Both the position numbers and the translations under genes were made by a program. DNA of 64,000 nucleotides from Ramazzottius varieornatus (lineage: Eukaryota; Tardigrada; Eutardigrada; Parachela; Ramazzottiidae), in the NCBI GenBank assembly GCA_001949185.1, contig BDGG01000002.1, positions 527,783-591,782 on the forward strand, given 5' to 3'. Position 1 is the stretch's first letter. The number at the start of each line of letters is the position of its first letter. Positions 45,701 through 60,700 of the stretch are shown piece by piece. The notes beneath the pieces are model-generated. The model was not told the origin of the DNA and ran no database searches. It saw only the letters and a list, made by a program, of their open reading frames with translations.

Positions 45701-48700
45701 CCCTGATATTCTGTGCACGGCTCTGGCTAACTCCCATTTTCGAAGGTTGATTTCTGCGTAAACCGTACAGTGTACGAAAAAGTTAACCGTTAAACATGGG
45801 CGTAACACTCCAGCTGAGCTTACTTACGACTCAGCCAATGAGAATTAGGTTTTGCTGCATGCGCAAATTTTATTGGCTGTAACCATCTGGCTCTAACCAT
45901 CTGCTTCCATACACCCATTTTTCTTGGTTCATTTTGTCGTACACTGTACACAGCACCAACCAGCTGAGATTTCTCATTTCCGTTTCCTCTCCATGGATGT
46001 TCACATCTGGTTCGAATTTAGCTAACTTGATACACAGGTACTTTCTTGTATGCGACCTTGCGGTCTTGAACAATATGCTTACGCGTGGCCTCGACCTCGC
46101 AATAACGCACGCGCAACGAGCTCGGATATCTAGAGGTAGCGCAACTCGTGGACTGTCGTAAGGTGATCAGTCCAGCTTTCACTCGAGGTTTCCAATAGAG
46201 AAAGGCCGTCTCCGGTCCTTCCTGCTGCTACTAAAGCGAAGATAAAGCTCAGCAGATCCCTAGTCTTCCGTATACTGCGTACATCATTCATTCCTGCGCG
46301 GTCTTCCATTTAATCTAGATATTTTTTCGGTTTCTAAATGCATCCTGGATGCAATTTGGGCTGCTCTATACAGCCTTGTGCGGGACCATACGCGCAAGTC
46401 AACCCTGAAAAGTGACGACACGTTATTGAGTGCGCACTGCGTACATGGGGGGGGGGGAGTCTTCACCGGAATACTGATTAATACTTCACGTATGCCGTCA
46501 GTACCCACGGTTAAAGGCAACCAGCTACTGTCATCCCATCTTCGGCTACACTGTTTGGATAATATACTACAGTAGGATAATATACTACACACATGAAGGT
46601 TCTTTCAAATGCACAGACCACTTAGGCAGCGAATACCATAAACTTGGGTGCGCACCATAATCCATATTTACACAAAAATACGAAATTATGGAAGGTGCTG
46701 AAACCGGCTAACATTTGAACTAATCATAAGATCGGTTCCGAATTTTGACAATAGATGTAGAACTCCAGTCTTAGGCACATGCATCCAATCCAGCTGTTTC
46801 GGTCGGTAATCAAGCTTGCCAAATTGTTATTAAGATTTTTACTATAATGCTCCACTCATAGTTCGTATCGGTGATTTCTCAATCCAAATGTTAATCCTGA
46901 TTACACCGAGTTCGAAAATCGATGATACTTCTGACATTTTAATGGTGCTTTTCTTCATTTAGTGTATAACACCACGAAAACTGCGTTTGACAAGCTGTCA
47001 GTTGGAGTAACGGGCACCTTCGCAGCCATCAATAACGTAAATCGGGACGCATCGGTGCAGGGTCAGAGGATGGACGCAATCATTTTGGATTCAAACTGCA
47101 AAGACCTGATCTGCACGAAAGATGGTATTGGAGGTTCCAAATCTCTGTCACAAAAGTTTTCGAATACGGACGCTTTTGATGTAAGTGCGGGCGGTGGAAT
47201 TGTAGGATCTTCCTAGAAATATCCTTCACGTACAAACGTATACAGGTTTAACAAGCTGCATAACGTCCCGCTGGAATATCAGCTCATTATTAGATTTTAC
47301 ACGGCATTACACGCGTCGCATTACATTCGCATTACATCTGAATCGAATAATTTTTTTACCGGTGTCGCAGTACTCGGTGTTCAAAAACAGTCCTGAAGAT
47401 ATCGCTTAATTCGTCCTAATCAGAAAAAAACCTACAAAACCAGATCGTGAAACTCAACCAATCTAGTGCCGAACGTTGATTAGTGCAGCCGTCTGCAGCT
47501 TGCACGTTGCAGGCGGTACTTTTTGAACAGAGCACCGGAGAAACACAAGCGAGCCAGGTTTGCTGATCGACAGAGTTCATTAGTATAAGTACTTGTCAAT
47601 CGCTCTGCAACTTTCAAATAGAGGTGGTTTGGGGTATGTGCTAAGCTCTTACATATTTGCGTTACATTAAAACTGAGGATGGTTTTTCCTATGTGACGCT
47701 TCTGGCGAAATTCCAGATTGTTCAGGAAACTACTTTTTCTGGAGGAGTGTTAGACGCACGCTCTAAACGGCTGATAAAGTCATCTATCTAGTAGCCAGGA
47801 GCACAAACGAGGAAGCCATTTTATTTGGGAATCACACGGGTGTAAATTTTAGCGACAAGGGTCCCGAAGACAAATCTGTCATTTTTAAAGCTTAACTCGC
47901 CAATGATAGGTCGAGTATCTGAATTCTCAAGATTCAGATGCCACGCTCCTCGATATGTGCAACCGAAACTTTTCAATGTAGAAATGAACTCTGACCGTTC
48001 AGCATTTTCATTGCTGAAGCGTAAATGACAGTAGGCGCACTGTGTGACGTCTTGTTTAAAGACGCAGAAATCAAAGTTCACTACGATTCACTCTGCGAAC
48101 ATCTGGTAATATTTTCTGTTCAATGTAAGATGCGATTATCGGTTGGTCAAAATTTATATCAAGACTGGGAGTTTTGGAGGAATCTTTTGCGCTAAAACGA
48201 ACTTGTGATAGTTTTATGTGTCATATGCTTGTTTTCGTAAAGTCCCGCACTCAGTACTCCCGTCACGAGTGAATGCGCGGTTAGTAGCGCACCATGAATC
48301 ACGTGGCTATACCGTTAGTGTGCGAGTATGTCAGGGCAAGGCACTGCGTACAATGCTGAGCTGCGTTGATCGACTTTGTACGATGACTAACGCAATTAAT
48401 TAGTTAGCGGCATCGCCAAGTTTGCTTTAGGTGAAGCTGGGGTCCTACTCAACTTTCAGCCACTGGTAAAACTTCCGGTTTGAGTGCCAAGCGCGCCAAC
48501 TTTAAATGTACGCGTATCTGAATGTTCCCTGGATCCTCATGTAAAAATAGGGCGAAAAGGTCGCCATGACCAAAAGCGGCAGTCAGCAAAAACCAGCGTC
48601 AGCTAATGTCTTGGCTTTGAGTATCCTTTACGCCAGATATCGCATTTAACAATACAGAACCAAGCCTCGTGATATTAGGGCTGTGGTATCTGATCTTACT

Positions 48701-51700
48701 TCCATTTTGCAGTTGTCGGCCACCCTGCAAACTTTCAAAAAGCAGATGGACAACGTTCAGAAAATTATCAAGTCACTGGATCCTTTATCATCCATTAGTG
48801 CGGCTCTCGCGATTGGTCTCTTCACTACCCCAAACTTCAAAGATGGTACGTGAACACTCGTTTTCAAACAAAAGCATTGCTACAAACAGTCCAGAGGCTT
48901 GTGAATTATGTTCCTCCCGCAGCCGTCATGTCTGTTGCATGGGCGCAACCCTCTCCTGAGGTAGGCTTCTGCTCAAAGTTTATGCCTCAGCTGACTTCAG
49001 TAAGGGCAGAGTCCATATACTCTCCATAGTCCCCCAACAGTGATTGCAAGAACGGCTAAAACAGAACCAGCTGTTTAGGGAAACTTCTAGCACGGCTAAG
49101 CGAACACCCGGAAACAACCGGACTTTCGGCGAGCAACCATCCGCCCATCTGCTACAGGGTGGTGCGTGACGGTCATCGTACTGCACACTAGAGCGCGACA
49201 AGCACATGCCGCCCTAATGTGCTCGCTTGCCATTTATGAGCACGAACGAGTGAGTCGATGTTTCTGTCGTTTGCTCCAATCGGCTTTAAGACCATGTTTC
49301 CACACTTCTGATATCGCCGTCCTGTACAGCTGGAGGACTATGGAGATTATATAATGGACTCTGGTAAGAGGAGCGATGTCTTACTTTCCTCAGAGTACAA
49401 CGTTCCTCACCATACTTCACGAACTATGCGCGGGCTTCTTAGTCTTTGTGACGTAGCCAGGACATAGGGGAACAAGTCTGTTCGCTGAGCAATGTGAGAC
49501 CTCGCTCCTTGTAGCCCGAAAATAGCACGAAATCTAGACAGGCAGAACTTTTTGACTTGACTTTGCGCTGTTTCCGGTGGAAAACTCCAGTCAATCGCCA
49601 GGCGATCCGTTAGCCCAGAGCATAACTCACAAAACTGCCTCGGGTTGGGGGGCAAAAAACGTTCTTCCACAGGATATCTTACGTTCCTCTAAGGTTGTGC
49701 ACTCCTAATTCCATCCCATACTCCGTTCTTTTCCAGGAATTCCTCTCCGTTCCAATGCGTGGGGATCGGGATTGTTTTGTAAAACTTTCGAAGTACGAAA
49801 AACTGATAGAAATCTCGGGAAGAGTTCTTTCATTCTCCCGATTTTGCGGAAAACATTTAGCGTGATACTTCAATAATGATCTGTCGAAACTCCAGAAAGG
49901 TGTGCCCTTTGGGACGCACAGCAGTTTCTCTTGCGTGGCCGTAACTTTTAAGTGTACGCAAGGGATATTTGGGAGATAGAGAGGGTTCTTCCACATCGTC
50001 CAAGCATTCATTCGCATAACAAGAGTTCGTGTTGATCTATTTTTAGCACAAAAACAGAATTTTTTTCCAGTGTTTTGGATTTCCTAATTTTGCTCAAAGA
50101 GTTTTGGAAAAGTAAAATAGGAATATTAGGAACTGTCCCATTTTCCATTCCAGGATGGCTTGGCGTGGAATGCACAACCTTACGTTCCTAAGGTTGTCAC
50201 GGGTTCGTCCTTCATACTTAAGGGGATCGCAATATAATCGAAAACGCCACATGGGCTGATTTCGATATTAGACTCAGAACATCCGTAATTTTCTGCAGAT
50301 TGTCAGTGCATCGAGGTTTTTCGAGTTCAAACCCGAACTTGTCGTACTCTTAAAGACAGAGATTTCAAGAGGGCGGCAGACAGACGGTTTCTGTCGAGAC
50401 GACTCACAGCCTGTAGTAGAGGAAATCTCGGATAAGGGCGCCGCATTTACTGCATGCATGGGGTAGATAGGGCGTGCAAGGGACGCAAGGTTGTCAAAAC
50501 GAAAGAAGCGTGTATGTTTTAATTGGACCGAAGTCGACTTCCCCATCTTCTGCTGCATATTTGTGAGAAGGAAGGACCATGCAGTATAACTGATCTCCAG
50601 CAATGACAACGGAGAGTAGCGTACTGCTTCGTGTGGATCGACAAATTACCGCATGGTTTGCGAACCATGCAGTCTTTCTTTAGAAACAACGAAGCATCTG
50701 GCAGCAGGCAATAGCGAGTCAGCTACACAGCCACTACTGATGGAGTGTGTCTTATCTTGTTACAGCGGTCTTACTCAAGCTACTGACCTATAAGACGGTT
50801 CTGCTCAAGACTGACCTGGCAAACATTAAGACAAAGTTCCTGGACCCCATGCGACCAAAAGTGGAAGCCTGGAGAATGATGACACAAAAATATGTGGACC
50901 CCTCAGTTTCTTCCAATATGTGAGCTACGTTGTAATCATGTTTAACAGAACTCCCGCTGAAACCGCTTGCCCTTGACTTTCTACAGAAGCACTGCGGTTG
51001 GGTTATACGCTTTTCTATTCTTCATCATATGCATCCTTTCATTTGCCGGAGTCGGAGTCGGACTGGTGTACTACAGGCCAGAAGTAAAACCTCATCATCG
51101 CAAAAACAATCAGGTGATCGGAGGTACCCTACTGACAGCGTAAGTTACTGACCGAGTACTCTTTTTGGCGTGATAATAAACAGTTCAGTTTCCTAAAGCT
51201 GCTTGTACAATAGTTAAACCGCAGCATGCACCCGCGGATAAAGTCAATTTTGAAAAGCACGGGAACAGCTGGAGTAGCAGAAGTCTAACATCCGCCGTTA
51301 CAGGCGTTACTTGACACTCTGCGTACGACCGTGCTCTTTGTGTATACAGTCACTCAGTTCTATTCACCTCCCAGTTTTATCTTTTTTTCTTTCGTGTCTG
51401 GGTCTTTTTGTTTGCATGTAACTCGGTCTTCTTAGCAAAGCAACACTAATGACCAGCGGTCGGCAAAACCCCAGCACGCTGGAAATTTTTGGAAATTGTT
51501 TTTACGGTTTCGGGTGGTTTCGGTGGAATTTGGTGTTTCGTCTCTTCGCGCGAGACACAAGCACGGTTTTCGCTTACAAAACAGCTGGAACACTGGGGAC
51601 AGTTTTATCTATCAAAGCCGAGCCGGGGATAAATTTTGTAGTCATCAGTGCAGTCAGAAGAAAATCAAGACGACCCGTTCTCCGTTTTGAGATTTAGCGT

Positions 51701-54700
51701 TCATGGCCTGCCAATTATCCGAATTTTGAAATTTCGAAAATTGCCTATTGGTTGGACCAGCCTCACCAACACGGTACCAGCCAGTAAAATTCCTGTATAC
51801 ACAAAGAGGACGGTAGTATTCTGCAAACATGAAAACGATCTTACTGCAAGTGTTAAGAAAAATTATTGTCTTAGACAGTGATGCTTCTGTTCATACCAAC
51901 TAGCTAGTGGTTCTGACCACTGGGAAAGCCAAGCGAATGTGGGGAAAGGAGGAGAAAAACCAGTCTGTCATGCGTTATCGCTGACCCCCAATCCTTACCT
52001 TCCCTTTCGCCTTTTTCGTTCCCCCTTCCATCCTCACAACTTTGCAGAGTTCCTGTTAGGTGGGCCAGCCGCTGCCGCATAGTTTTGGCCAACCAGAATC
52101 GCATCTACATAAAGAATTCGTTAGCCTTCGGTAAACACGAAAAACTTCTTGCTGATTATATGAAGTTGCTGTCTTCTGCAGAGCTCTGTACATGATTCTC
52201 GTCTTTTCGTGGGGTGCGATGATTGCAACTGCCTACTTAATGGTCTACGCGTCACAGCTGGACGGAGCTCTATGTGGAGCGCTAAGCGGTGAAAGTACTG
52301 GTTTCTCCAAGCTTCGAACGGTAATCCTCGAGTTACGGAAAATATATGAAATATGCCTTACTCTTCAGTCCATATACACTTCTTACCATAGTGAAGCTAC
52401 CTGTATAAAACTATTTACATTGTTACAAGGGCGTGAAAGCAATGGAAGCCAACGCAACCGACTCGATGAAGCCTATCAACAACGGGACTGTCAACATCAC
52501 ACTCGATTGGGGAACTTGCCTTCTAAACTGTAAAAAAAATTCCCCGGCTCACACAGGGCTCAACATGTCGGCCTTCTGGTCCCCAGACGACGTCAAGACT
52601 CATTTCGACGTATTTGGCTTTAACACGACCTTCAGCAATATGACCTTCAATTCAACGCCTGTGTCATTCATGGACGAGGCCACTGCCCAATCCCAGAAAG
52701 ATAAAATCAACGCGGCGATAGTGGCTTCACCTTTGGACCCATACTTTGATGTAAGTCAACTGGAAGGTTATATCAGCTGGCAGGTGTCACAGCTTGTGAA
52801 TATCCATAAGTAGCATTTGTTTGTACCTAGTGAAATAGTGGCTACATTGCATGAGAAACATCGAAAACGGTGCAGCATTTCATGCGTCACCTTCAGCTCT
52901 TCTTCACGCAGTCCGTTCCCCTGATTAACCGCAATCATCTGCCAACATCGTTTTTTGGCTGCCAAGTGATATGGCGGAGACGCCAGATCTATTCGTTAAG
53001 AGATTTGTTTCAAACTAAGACTCGAAACACCCTTCTCGGCAAAGTGTACTATCGATACCGCACTGATCAAAACTGATTCCGCTATTCACATCTCGCTCTA
53101 GAACCATTTTACTAAGCCGAAGCGAAACGAAGCGTTCTTAACCGGAAGCGTCCCTATGTCAAGTTTGACCACCCACGTGATGGCAGTTTTTGGGTCGACT
53201 CCGCGCCAATCGTATGTTCATTGGCTGGAGGGTTATACCCAGTTCACTAAAAAACAACATCTCACGCATCTGCATACACACGCTTCGCCGGAAGTTAAAA
53301 TGTGTGGGTCAGTGAACCTATACGTAGAGTGTCGTAAGCTGGCAACCATGTGGCCTTCAAAGTTCGCTTTCGCCGATCAGCTTACTGCTTTGACGTGTAG
53401 CCTGATTAGCGTGATAGCATTTTCGTTCGGTGAAGAAGATGCCTGCGGCTGTGTGAGTGACATGATAGCGGTGACAGTGAGTTGCTGGAGCTGCACTGAT
53501 GGCTGTCACAAGTTTGTGGAACTTCGCTTCGCTCGGTTCTGCGTACTTGCAGCAACCATCAGCGTAACTCTTGCGACAAACTGCATCCTTCAAGATTCGG
53601 TTGTAAGGGTTTTTTGACCTAGTGCGCAAAGGCGCCTAGGTAAGAATGATCGCGATGCAGTTAATTGATCTGGCTATCAAAGTAAGTGAACCATTCTGCT
53701 CCTTACACGGTAACTGAACGAGCAAAGGAGGCGGCCAAGCTCCTGCTCTCAGGCAAGAAGTACGTGAATTCGGGCTGAGTAGTACTCCAACCCGAACGGT
53801 TTACGAGTACGAAGGCGCCGAAGTGCGATTCGCCAGGGGTTACAGTGGGCGAAGATTATTTCAGCGGATGCGGATGGTACCCCGTGTCGCGGCTTTTGCC
53901 ACCGTTCATTGCACACTCTGTATTCTGAGTATAGTTTGGTTCTACTACTTTCTTTACCACAGTCCTCAGTGCATAAAAGTCATCCGTTTAAAGTGTCAGT
54001 GATCTATGAAGTCGTCATGTTTCCGCGAGTTACGGTCACACTGAACGAGGCTTTTCCAAGGGTTTACTCCTTGCAAGTTATAAGTTCGCCAGTTTACTTG
54101 AGTACATCATGTGGTAAAGCTCCCCGCTTTGCCCCGTATAGAATTTCCACAAAACTGTTCGCCCTTATAGAAAGATATTCTTGCAAACTCTGGGGGTAAT
54201 TACCAGTTGAAATACCCCCACATGGGGTTTTGCATCAGCACAGATGCAAGCGCAATTTGACGCTATACGACGTCTTGGTGACGTCAAAAAATTTTCACTC
54301 AAAATTTCGAATCCTTTCCAACTTTTCTGACCTAATCACCTGACCACTGGCCAGACAGCCTTATAAACTTCCAGTATAACTAGTCGTATCATTATCTAGC
54401 ATCTATAATTATTTGTACAACAACTCAACGTTTGAGCGATGAGCTCCACCGAAGCTCATATGCATTCCACGCTCATGCATGAAAAGTCTCGCTCAAGTGG
54501 TCTATCAACTATTCCAGTGGGTTCTAGCAAGTATCGATATTGCTCAGATACTTGTAAGAGGCAGACAACACAGTTCTGCCGTACCCGATTTTGAGACGTA
54601 ATTCGGGCGGCCTGGAAACGAAGAACTGAGTGAGTTGTAACAGTGATTTTACAAATTCAAACCGTCCGAATTTCGTTCCAGAAACAGATAAGGCAGAACT

Positions 54701-57700
54701 CTGGTGTCCGACTTCGTAATGAGAAGTCCCTCTTCCTTGTCTGATTATTCAAAAGGCCCAAATAGCCTGCTGAATGATTTAAGAAAACTGACATGACGAT
54801 GTAACTAGCGATATCAAGTGGACTTCTGCTCTCGCCTGCAAGGAGATTTTCATCTTCTGAACTCCGAGCGTTTCTGAAGAACTCGAGACAGCACGCATGA
54901 ATACGAAGGCAACGATACTTGAATTTACTGGTGTTCCACTACTTCGAATAAAAGTTGAATGCCTTGTTTTGTCCTACAGGCTCTGGATAAGTTCAATTTC
55001 AGTAGTAGTCTGGACAACTGGAAAACAATGGATGTCACAAGCTACAAAGACTGGACAGCCAACGGAACTATTCCCGCCAATGAGGTGTTTTTCACCGAAT
55101 ACGCTAAAGTGCAAATGATAGCAGCCTTGGCCATGACGTCGTCGGCCAATATGTCCCTCATTAGCACCAGTATTGTGCCATTGACCAGAGCTATACAGAA
55201 CACGACCGCCAGAGCGTTCTTGTCTCTCAAGGTATGCCTCCTTTACCTCCGTCAGAAACTTCTCGACAATTTTTTCGTGGGCAGGAAGCTACAAAAGCCA
55301 ACGTGACCGCATTCAAAGCAGCATTGAATGACACATTTAGAGCGGCTGCCAGTGCTGCTATAGATGCTGCAAAGGACCTTCAAGGTTCTCTCTCAAGTGT
55401 TCCATTCAGCGACGTAAGTGCAAACTAGAGATAAGCAGTTGGTAATGATAACACGCCGAACGAAATCATTGCAGGTTGGAGTTGTTCGTTACAGAGAGTA
55501 GAGGCCGATATGTTGTTCCAGGCCCGTGTCGTTTCGAAACGACCCTTGCACTGTAGCTGTAGCTATTGCTGTGCACTGTAGCTATTGGCCGGAACAGATT
55601 ACTGCCCATCGTTCGAGAAAAACGGCAGTAGGCTTTCCGATTTTCAGACCCGCGATAAATTACAGCAGACGTTCTCCCTAGTTCTGATGCTAGTATGGCT
55701 GACCGGCACTACTCGTGACAGAAACGTAAGAAATTTTGCATGGTGAATTTTAAGGATCTAGACCTCAAAGAATGAATCTCCATCGCCACGAGACCAACAC
55801 AGCTGATAGACTTTGTTCTTTGAACAGAGTAGACAAATGACGCGTATTGCAGCCGGCTGACCACAGAAAAACATTCCCAAATTGTTCAAAAAACGGTTTT
55901 TTTTGTTTGGGGTACTTTCAGACAGTTTGAAACGGCTGACACATCCTTGTGTAGTGCTCATCGGAGAAGCTCACGGTACAAGATCTACGGTCGCCAGACG
56001 AACGCCAACCGAGATATGGGTATCTGCATATGAGAATGCGTCCAAAGTATTTCCGCCCGCTACTGGTTTTTCATGAGATTAAGTCGTTTAGATTGTCGAC
56101 CTTCAACGGAGCTTGAATTTAGGGAAGTTTGGGGCGGTGACGAAAACATAACGAATGGCTGTAAATGTCGAGATCATCAATCGAAGGACAGAGGGGTGTT
56201 AACGGCCAGCCCTGCCGTTAGCGGCGCGTTCCAGCTAGAGCCATTCTGACTAGAAATTCCTGTTCCTCAGCGTCTGTTTGATATAGGCTTGTATTGTCTG
56301 AGTTCATTTCGAGAGCTCGGAACTTTAAAACGGTCTCCTGGACAATTTGGTCAATACCTTTTAGACGCATTGTCATATATATGCACATACCCATATGGGT
56401 TTGGAAGATAAGGGTGCTACTGTAACCCTTCTAACATCTTTAGTACGTCACTGGTCTTTTGCTTAAGAGAAGCATTACGAAGGCAACCGCTTGGTCAGAT
56501 TACAGTTACGTCAGAGCAACCTCAGCAACAGATAAAAAACGTTGGAAACATGGAAGTATCAGCCGAGTAGAGAGAAATGACGGGAAGTAAAAAAGTGTTC
56601 AGCTTACATCATCGTCGAAGCCAAACACATTTTCTGCAAATTGAGAAATCTGTATCAGCTCAGTTTCCGACGGTTCTTCAACTGGCACATCCATCCACAG
56701 CTCATCTACAATCTTGCACTTATGAAAGCAGTTAACAATAGTCGACGGCTTCACGAGTTTCCACGCTTCTACCAGCCAACCCACTGCATCGAAAATCGTC
56801 AGGCCTTTCACAAAACTTTCAACGTTGCTTACATACTGCATATTTGTGAACACTCGTTTATAAAGAAACTTTTTGTACTCGTCTTTCAGACATTTTATAA
56901 TGCCCGCATCGCATGGCTGCGCTTTTGCGGTACAGTTAGGCGGCAAAAACCGTAGCTCTATGTTGGGACGAGAAGCGACGTTGTGGCCAGAAAAATTGTT
57001 CACTAGGAGCAGAATGTGACGTTCTTCCTTGACCATTAAAGCGTTAAACCAGTCCAAGTATTCTTCAAAGATGACCGTAGTCATCCAGGCAGTCTTGTTG
57101 TACGAATAGTTGAAACCGTAGTCGTCGGAGTTGATGTTGAATACTGCATTCCGTTCGAAAGATCGAGGCTGAGCAGATGTATCTATAACCGACAAGAATT
57201 TGAATTTGTCTTCTGCTCTTTGTAATTTCAAACCTCAAATTTTTCTAGTTCCAAACTTACTGATGATCCATAGAGGAAGCTTGCGCCCTCCGCCGGAAAC
57301 AGATATATGAGCCGTAATTCGATCCTTCGCTATCTTGATTCCTTTGTCCTGTATATTGCCAAAAACAAGAGACTTGGTCCCGGCATTCCTCCACCATATT
57401 CCGGTCTCATCGCAGTTCCAAATATTCTCCGGATGGATAAGTTCCAAAAGGGCTGCCAAGTCAACGGTAAGCCACTGCTCTAAGGCTATCAAATCTGTAC
57501 TAGATTCCTCTCCTGTGAAAATCAAAGTGTTCCTCGGTTATTCCCCAGCCTTCGCACAGTTCTCTCACATGAAATATAACTAGAGTAAGTTAAAAGTTAC
57601 CATGAAGCTGTTTGAGGTTCACGTTGTGGCGACCACAGAACTTATCGTACCATCCCCAGCTGCATCGAAAGTCGGCAATTGCTAAAGTCGACGCAACAAA

Positions 57701-60700
57701 CGTAGCGACGTTCATGAGGAAAACTGGGCGAACTGGGATTCGTTTCTCACGAGCCATTTTTAAGAATTTCAGACACTGTTCGTCAATCTGCGGAAACTGC
57801 AAGTTGACTTTTGTCGTTTTCCGGTTCGGGTTTGCGCCATTCGCCAGCGCGAATCTGATCTCTTCTTTCTTCTGACAAATCCCTATCACACCGTATACCG
57901 ATAGACCACACTCGTCAGCAATCTGCTGGAACGATGCCTAAAAACCAGCAAGAACCACTCAATTCGGGAACAGTATCCAGTGCGTAGGATACGGCATAAT
58001 TTCATGTACTGTACAAAAATTACCTGTTGCACTTCTCTCTTGAAGATAATCAAGGCCTTCTGACCTAACGTCGGTTTCTCCTGCACAATCCTCTTTCTCT
58101 TCCTAATCTCGATATATGACGTCTTTCGCACCTTCCCCATCATGGATACTGTAGAAGCACTGTTGGTCGACACTGAAGTGTTGGAATGAGGAAACAAGGA
58201 TCAGTGGTGAACCGGGATTCTCAAAACGCATTCGGAATTTGGAAACTGGAAATTAGCTTATTTCAGCAGTCTATTGTCAGATCTGACGTAACTGTGAGAT
58301 CACTGTGGTAGGCGTGCTTGAAGCACTGCAAACTCTCTTTTTTCGCGACATGTAGATTTAACTTGAGTGACGTACTAAAGATGTTAGAAGGGTTACAGTA
58401 CGGTGGTTATGATCGAACTTTGTACTATTACGACTGTGCGAACTGAGACAATTGCTTTGGTTTTGTGACGAGAATTGAAACGCGATGGAATGCTCTGCTG
58501 CAGTACGACCTTTACAACAGAGATTCAAAAATGCGTACATTAAGTTAGGGAACATTCAAGTATTACGCAAGACAAGATCAAAGGCGCCGAATGGACCCCC
58601 GTATCAGAGGAAGGCAATGAACGCGGCTTTGATCCATTCGGTTTGCCGAATTTTACGTAATACTTGTGTCTTCCCTTATGAAAGAAGGAGATAGAGCGTG
58701 CTACAGTGAAGTCAGAATGGCGTTAATGGTCAAAAGCACGAACTGGGTGATACCAATGATGAACGGATGATTCGAACAGTTTTTCCAATATCAATATCCA
58801 CGTTTTCTGTCATTTTTCACTGCAACAATAGTTCAACAGTATCTTTACGCATACTATGACTTTCAATTTTGTTTAAGGCAATAATTCGGTCGACGAACAT
58901 GCCATCGCTTGAGTTCTTCCTGGCTGCCCAATTCCGCGGTCATACCCGGTTAAAAGTACCATGTACAATCACCCGTCTTGAAAGCGTTAAGGGTGCCGTG
59001 CTTTCACATGGTGTCTACATTTGCTCGAGCCTCCAGAAGTGAATGCGAGGTTCACCGCACACTCCCTAATAAGCTGAGCTGTCAGTGACGTGCCGAAAAA
59101 GTTGAGGATTATTACTGTATGCCTAGAATTGTAAAACTCAAGAGGCCTCGGAAACCGGTCCTCAGCAGGAGAACGGTTCTTTATTCAGAGCTCACTAGCG
59201 ATTCATGAATGGTTTGGAAGAAAGAATATTCTTTATTTACTAGTGCAATTTCCATTCGCAGATTGCAAAGGACTACGGAACTTCGCTCAACGCAATGGTT
59301 GTGGACTTTATCAACCTGGCACTGATACCCGGGGTAAGTGATTCCTGTTTTCGGTACGAAGTCAACTGAGCATGGGCGGTCGTGTTACCAACACTCGAAA
59401 CTGAACCCTGCAGAACTTCCCATGCTTTTGAAAATCTCTAAAGATGGCCCGCTTGGTATAATGTGCATTGAACGTAGCACTACATGACGTCGCGTTTTCA
59501 TGAAATGTTTTTCATTTTCAAAATCAGTGAATCCCCAGTGACTCAGCAATGTTGCATAAATCGATGCTTCATGGATGTTTGAATACTATGATATCGAGGC
59601 CTTAGATAACTACAAAGAAAGACCAGCCCGCAACGCCTTTCTGTCTACAGGGCGAGTACGTCAAGTGACTACCACCTCGTAATATTCATGGCGCTCTCGA
59701 GTAAGTGTATGTAGTCTTCATCATTATTTTCATATAATTTAGTATCCCTTCTGTTACCTTCTAACAATCACAAGTCCACAAAAAATGTCTACAGGAATTC
59801 GAACCTCACCCAGAGACTAGGGAGGGTACAACCGTGTAGCTGGTCCGGCGCGAACTTCTCGCTGTTTCGCCCTCCGCGAAAAATTGTTTTTCTCTCATCG
59901 GCACTGCTAAGTTGGAACTGCTGATTTCACACTGTTAACCGGCAGTCTAGCTTTCGAAAAAGATATTGGGGCCTATTGTGTCGCTTGTTGATTCATTGAT
60001 GCATCAGTTGTAGCGAAATTGTGCCAAAATATAAGGTTGTCGACCGAAAGCATCGTTTCTTAAAGTAGTTTGTGCATCTGTTTCCGGTAACTAAAAGTAT
60101 GAATTGAGAGCCGAACTCATGCGCTGTTTGAATGCGAAACGCTTTTGGAAAGAGTGAGGGAAGCTTAAGTGCGGGCCAACTCTTCACAAAAACTAGGTTT
60201 GCGAGGAGCGAGAACTTTCTCACATTTTGAGAGACCTTGGAAGAATTCTTCGGCTTTTTGACGAGATCTAACAATTTTATCGTTCAAGAAAATTGATTTA
60301 GGGACTACGCTACACGAAAAACAGTTTTAAGTAAAAAGTATTGGTTTAAAACTCAAGTTACAGATTGCTCCACGAGGTGTGTTTTCCCGGCAAAACGGTC
60401 AAATTCGGCGGTTTCGATTCATTTTTTAAGGTAGTCTATATTTCTTGTGCTCTTTCACAAATTTTGATAAGAACCTGGATAGTAATACCTCTACTGAATT
60501 CAGAGTGGGGAGAGATGGTGGCACACGGAGCGCCAGAGTGCCGTTTTGGTCCTGCCGCAAAGCCTTCCTCACCGGAAGTCCTTCCAGTCAACTTCTCCAA
60601 CACAGGTCTCAAATGATGAGTCATATAAGCATGAAACTCCAGCCATATGAGATCAGTCCGTCTGATATAAAGCGAGACTAATAAGATTCAGTCCGACAAA

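Larger units (their letters stand above)
41519..46962. other. Prominin intron 5 (about 5.4 kb)
   Basis: The largest intron of the gene. No coding exon was needed to keep phase (phase 1 to phase 1). It is filled with the small palindromic elements listed separately. Confidence 0.7.

Noticed and set aside
57209-57237. A 27-base intron removing the TGA in the transposase
   Set aside because: Much shorter than any other intron here, and the frame is continuous apart from the stop; a nonsense change is simpler.
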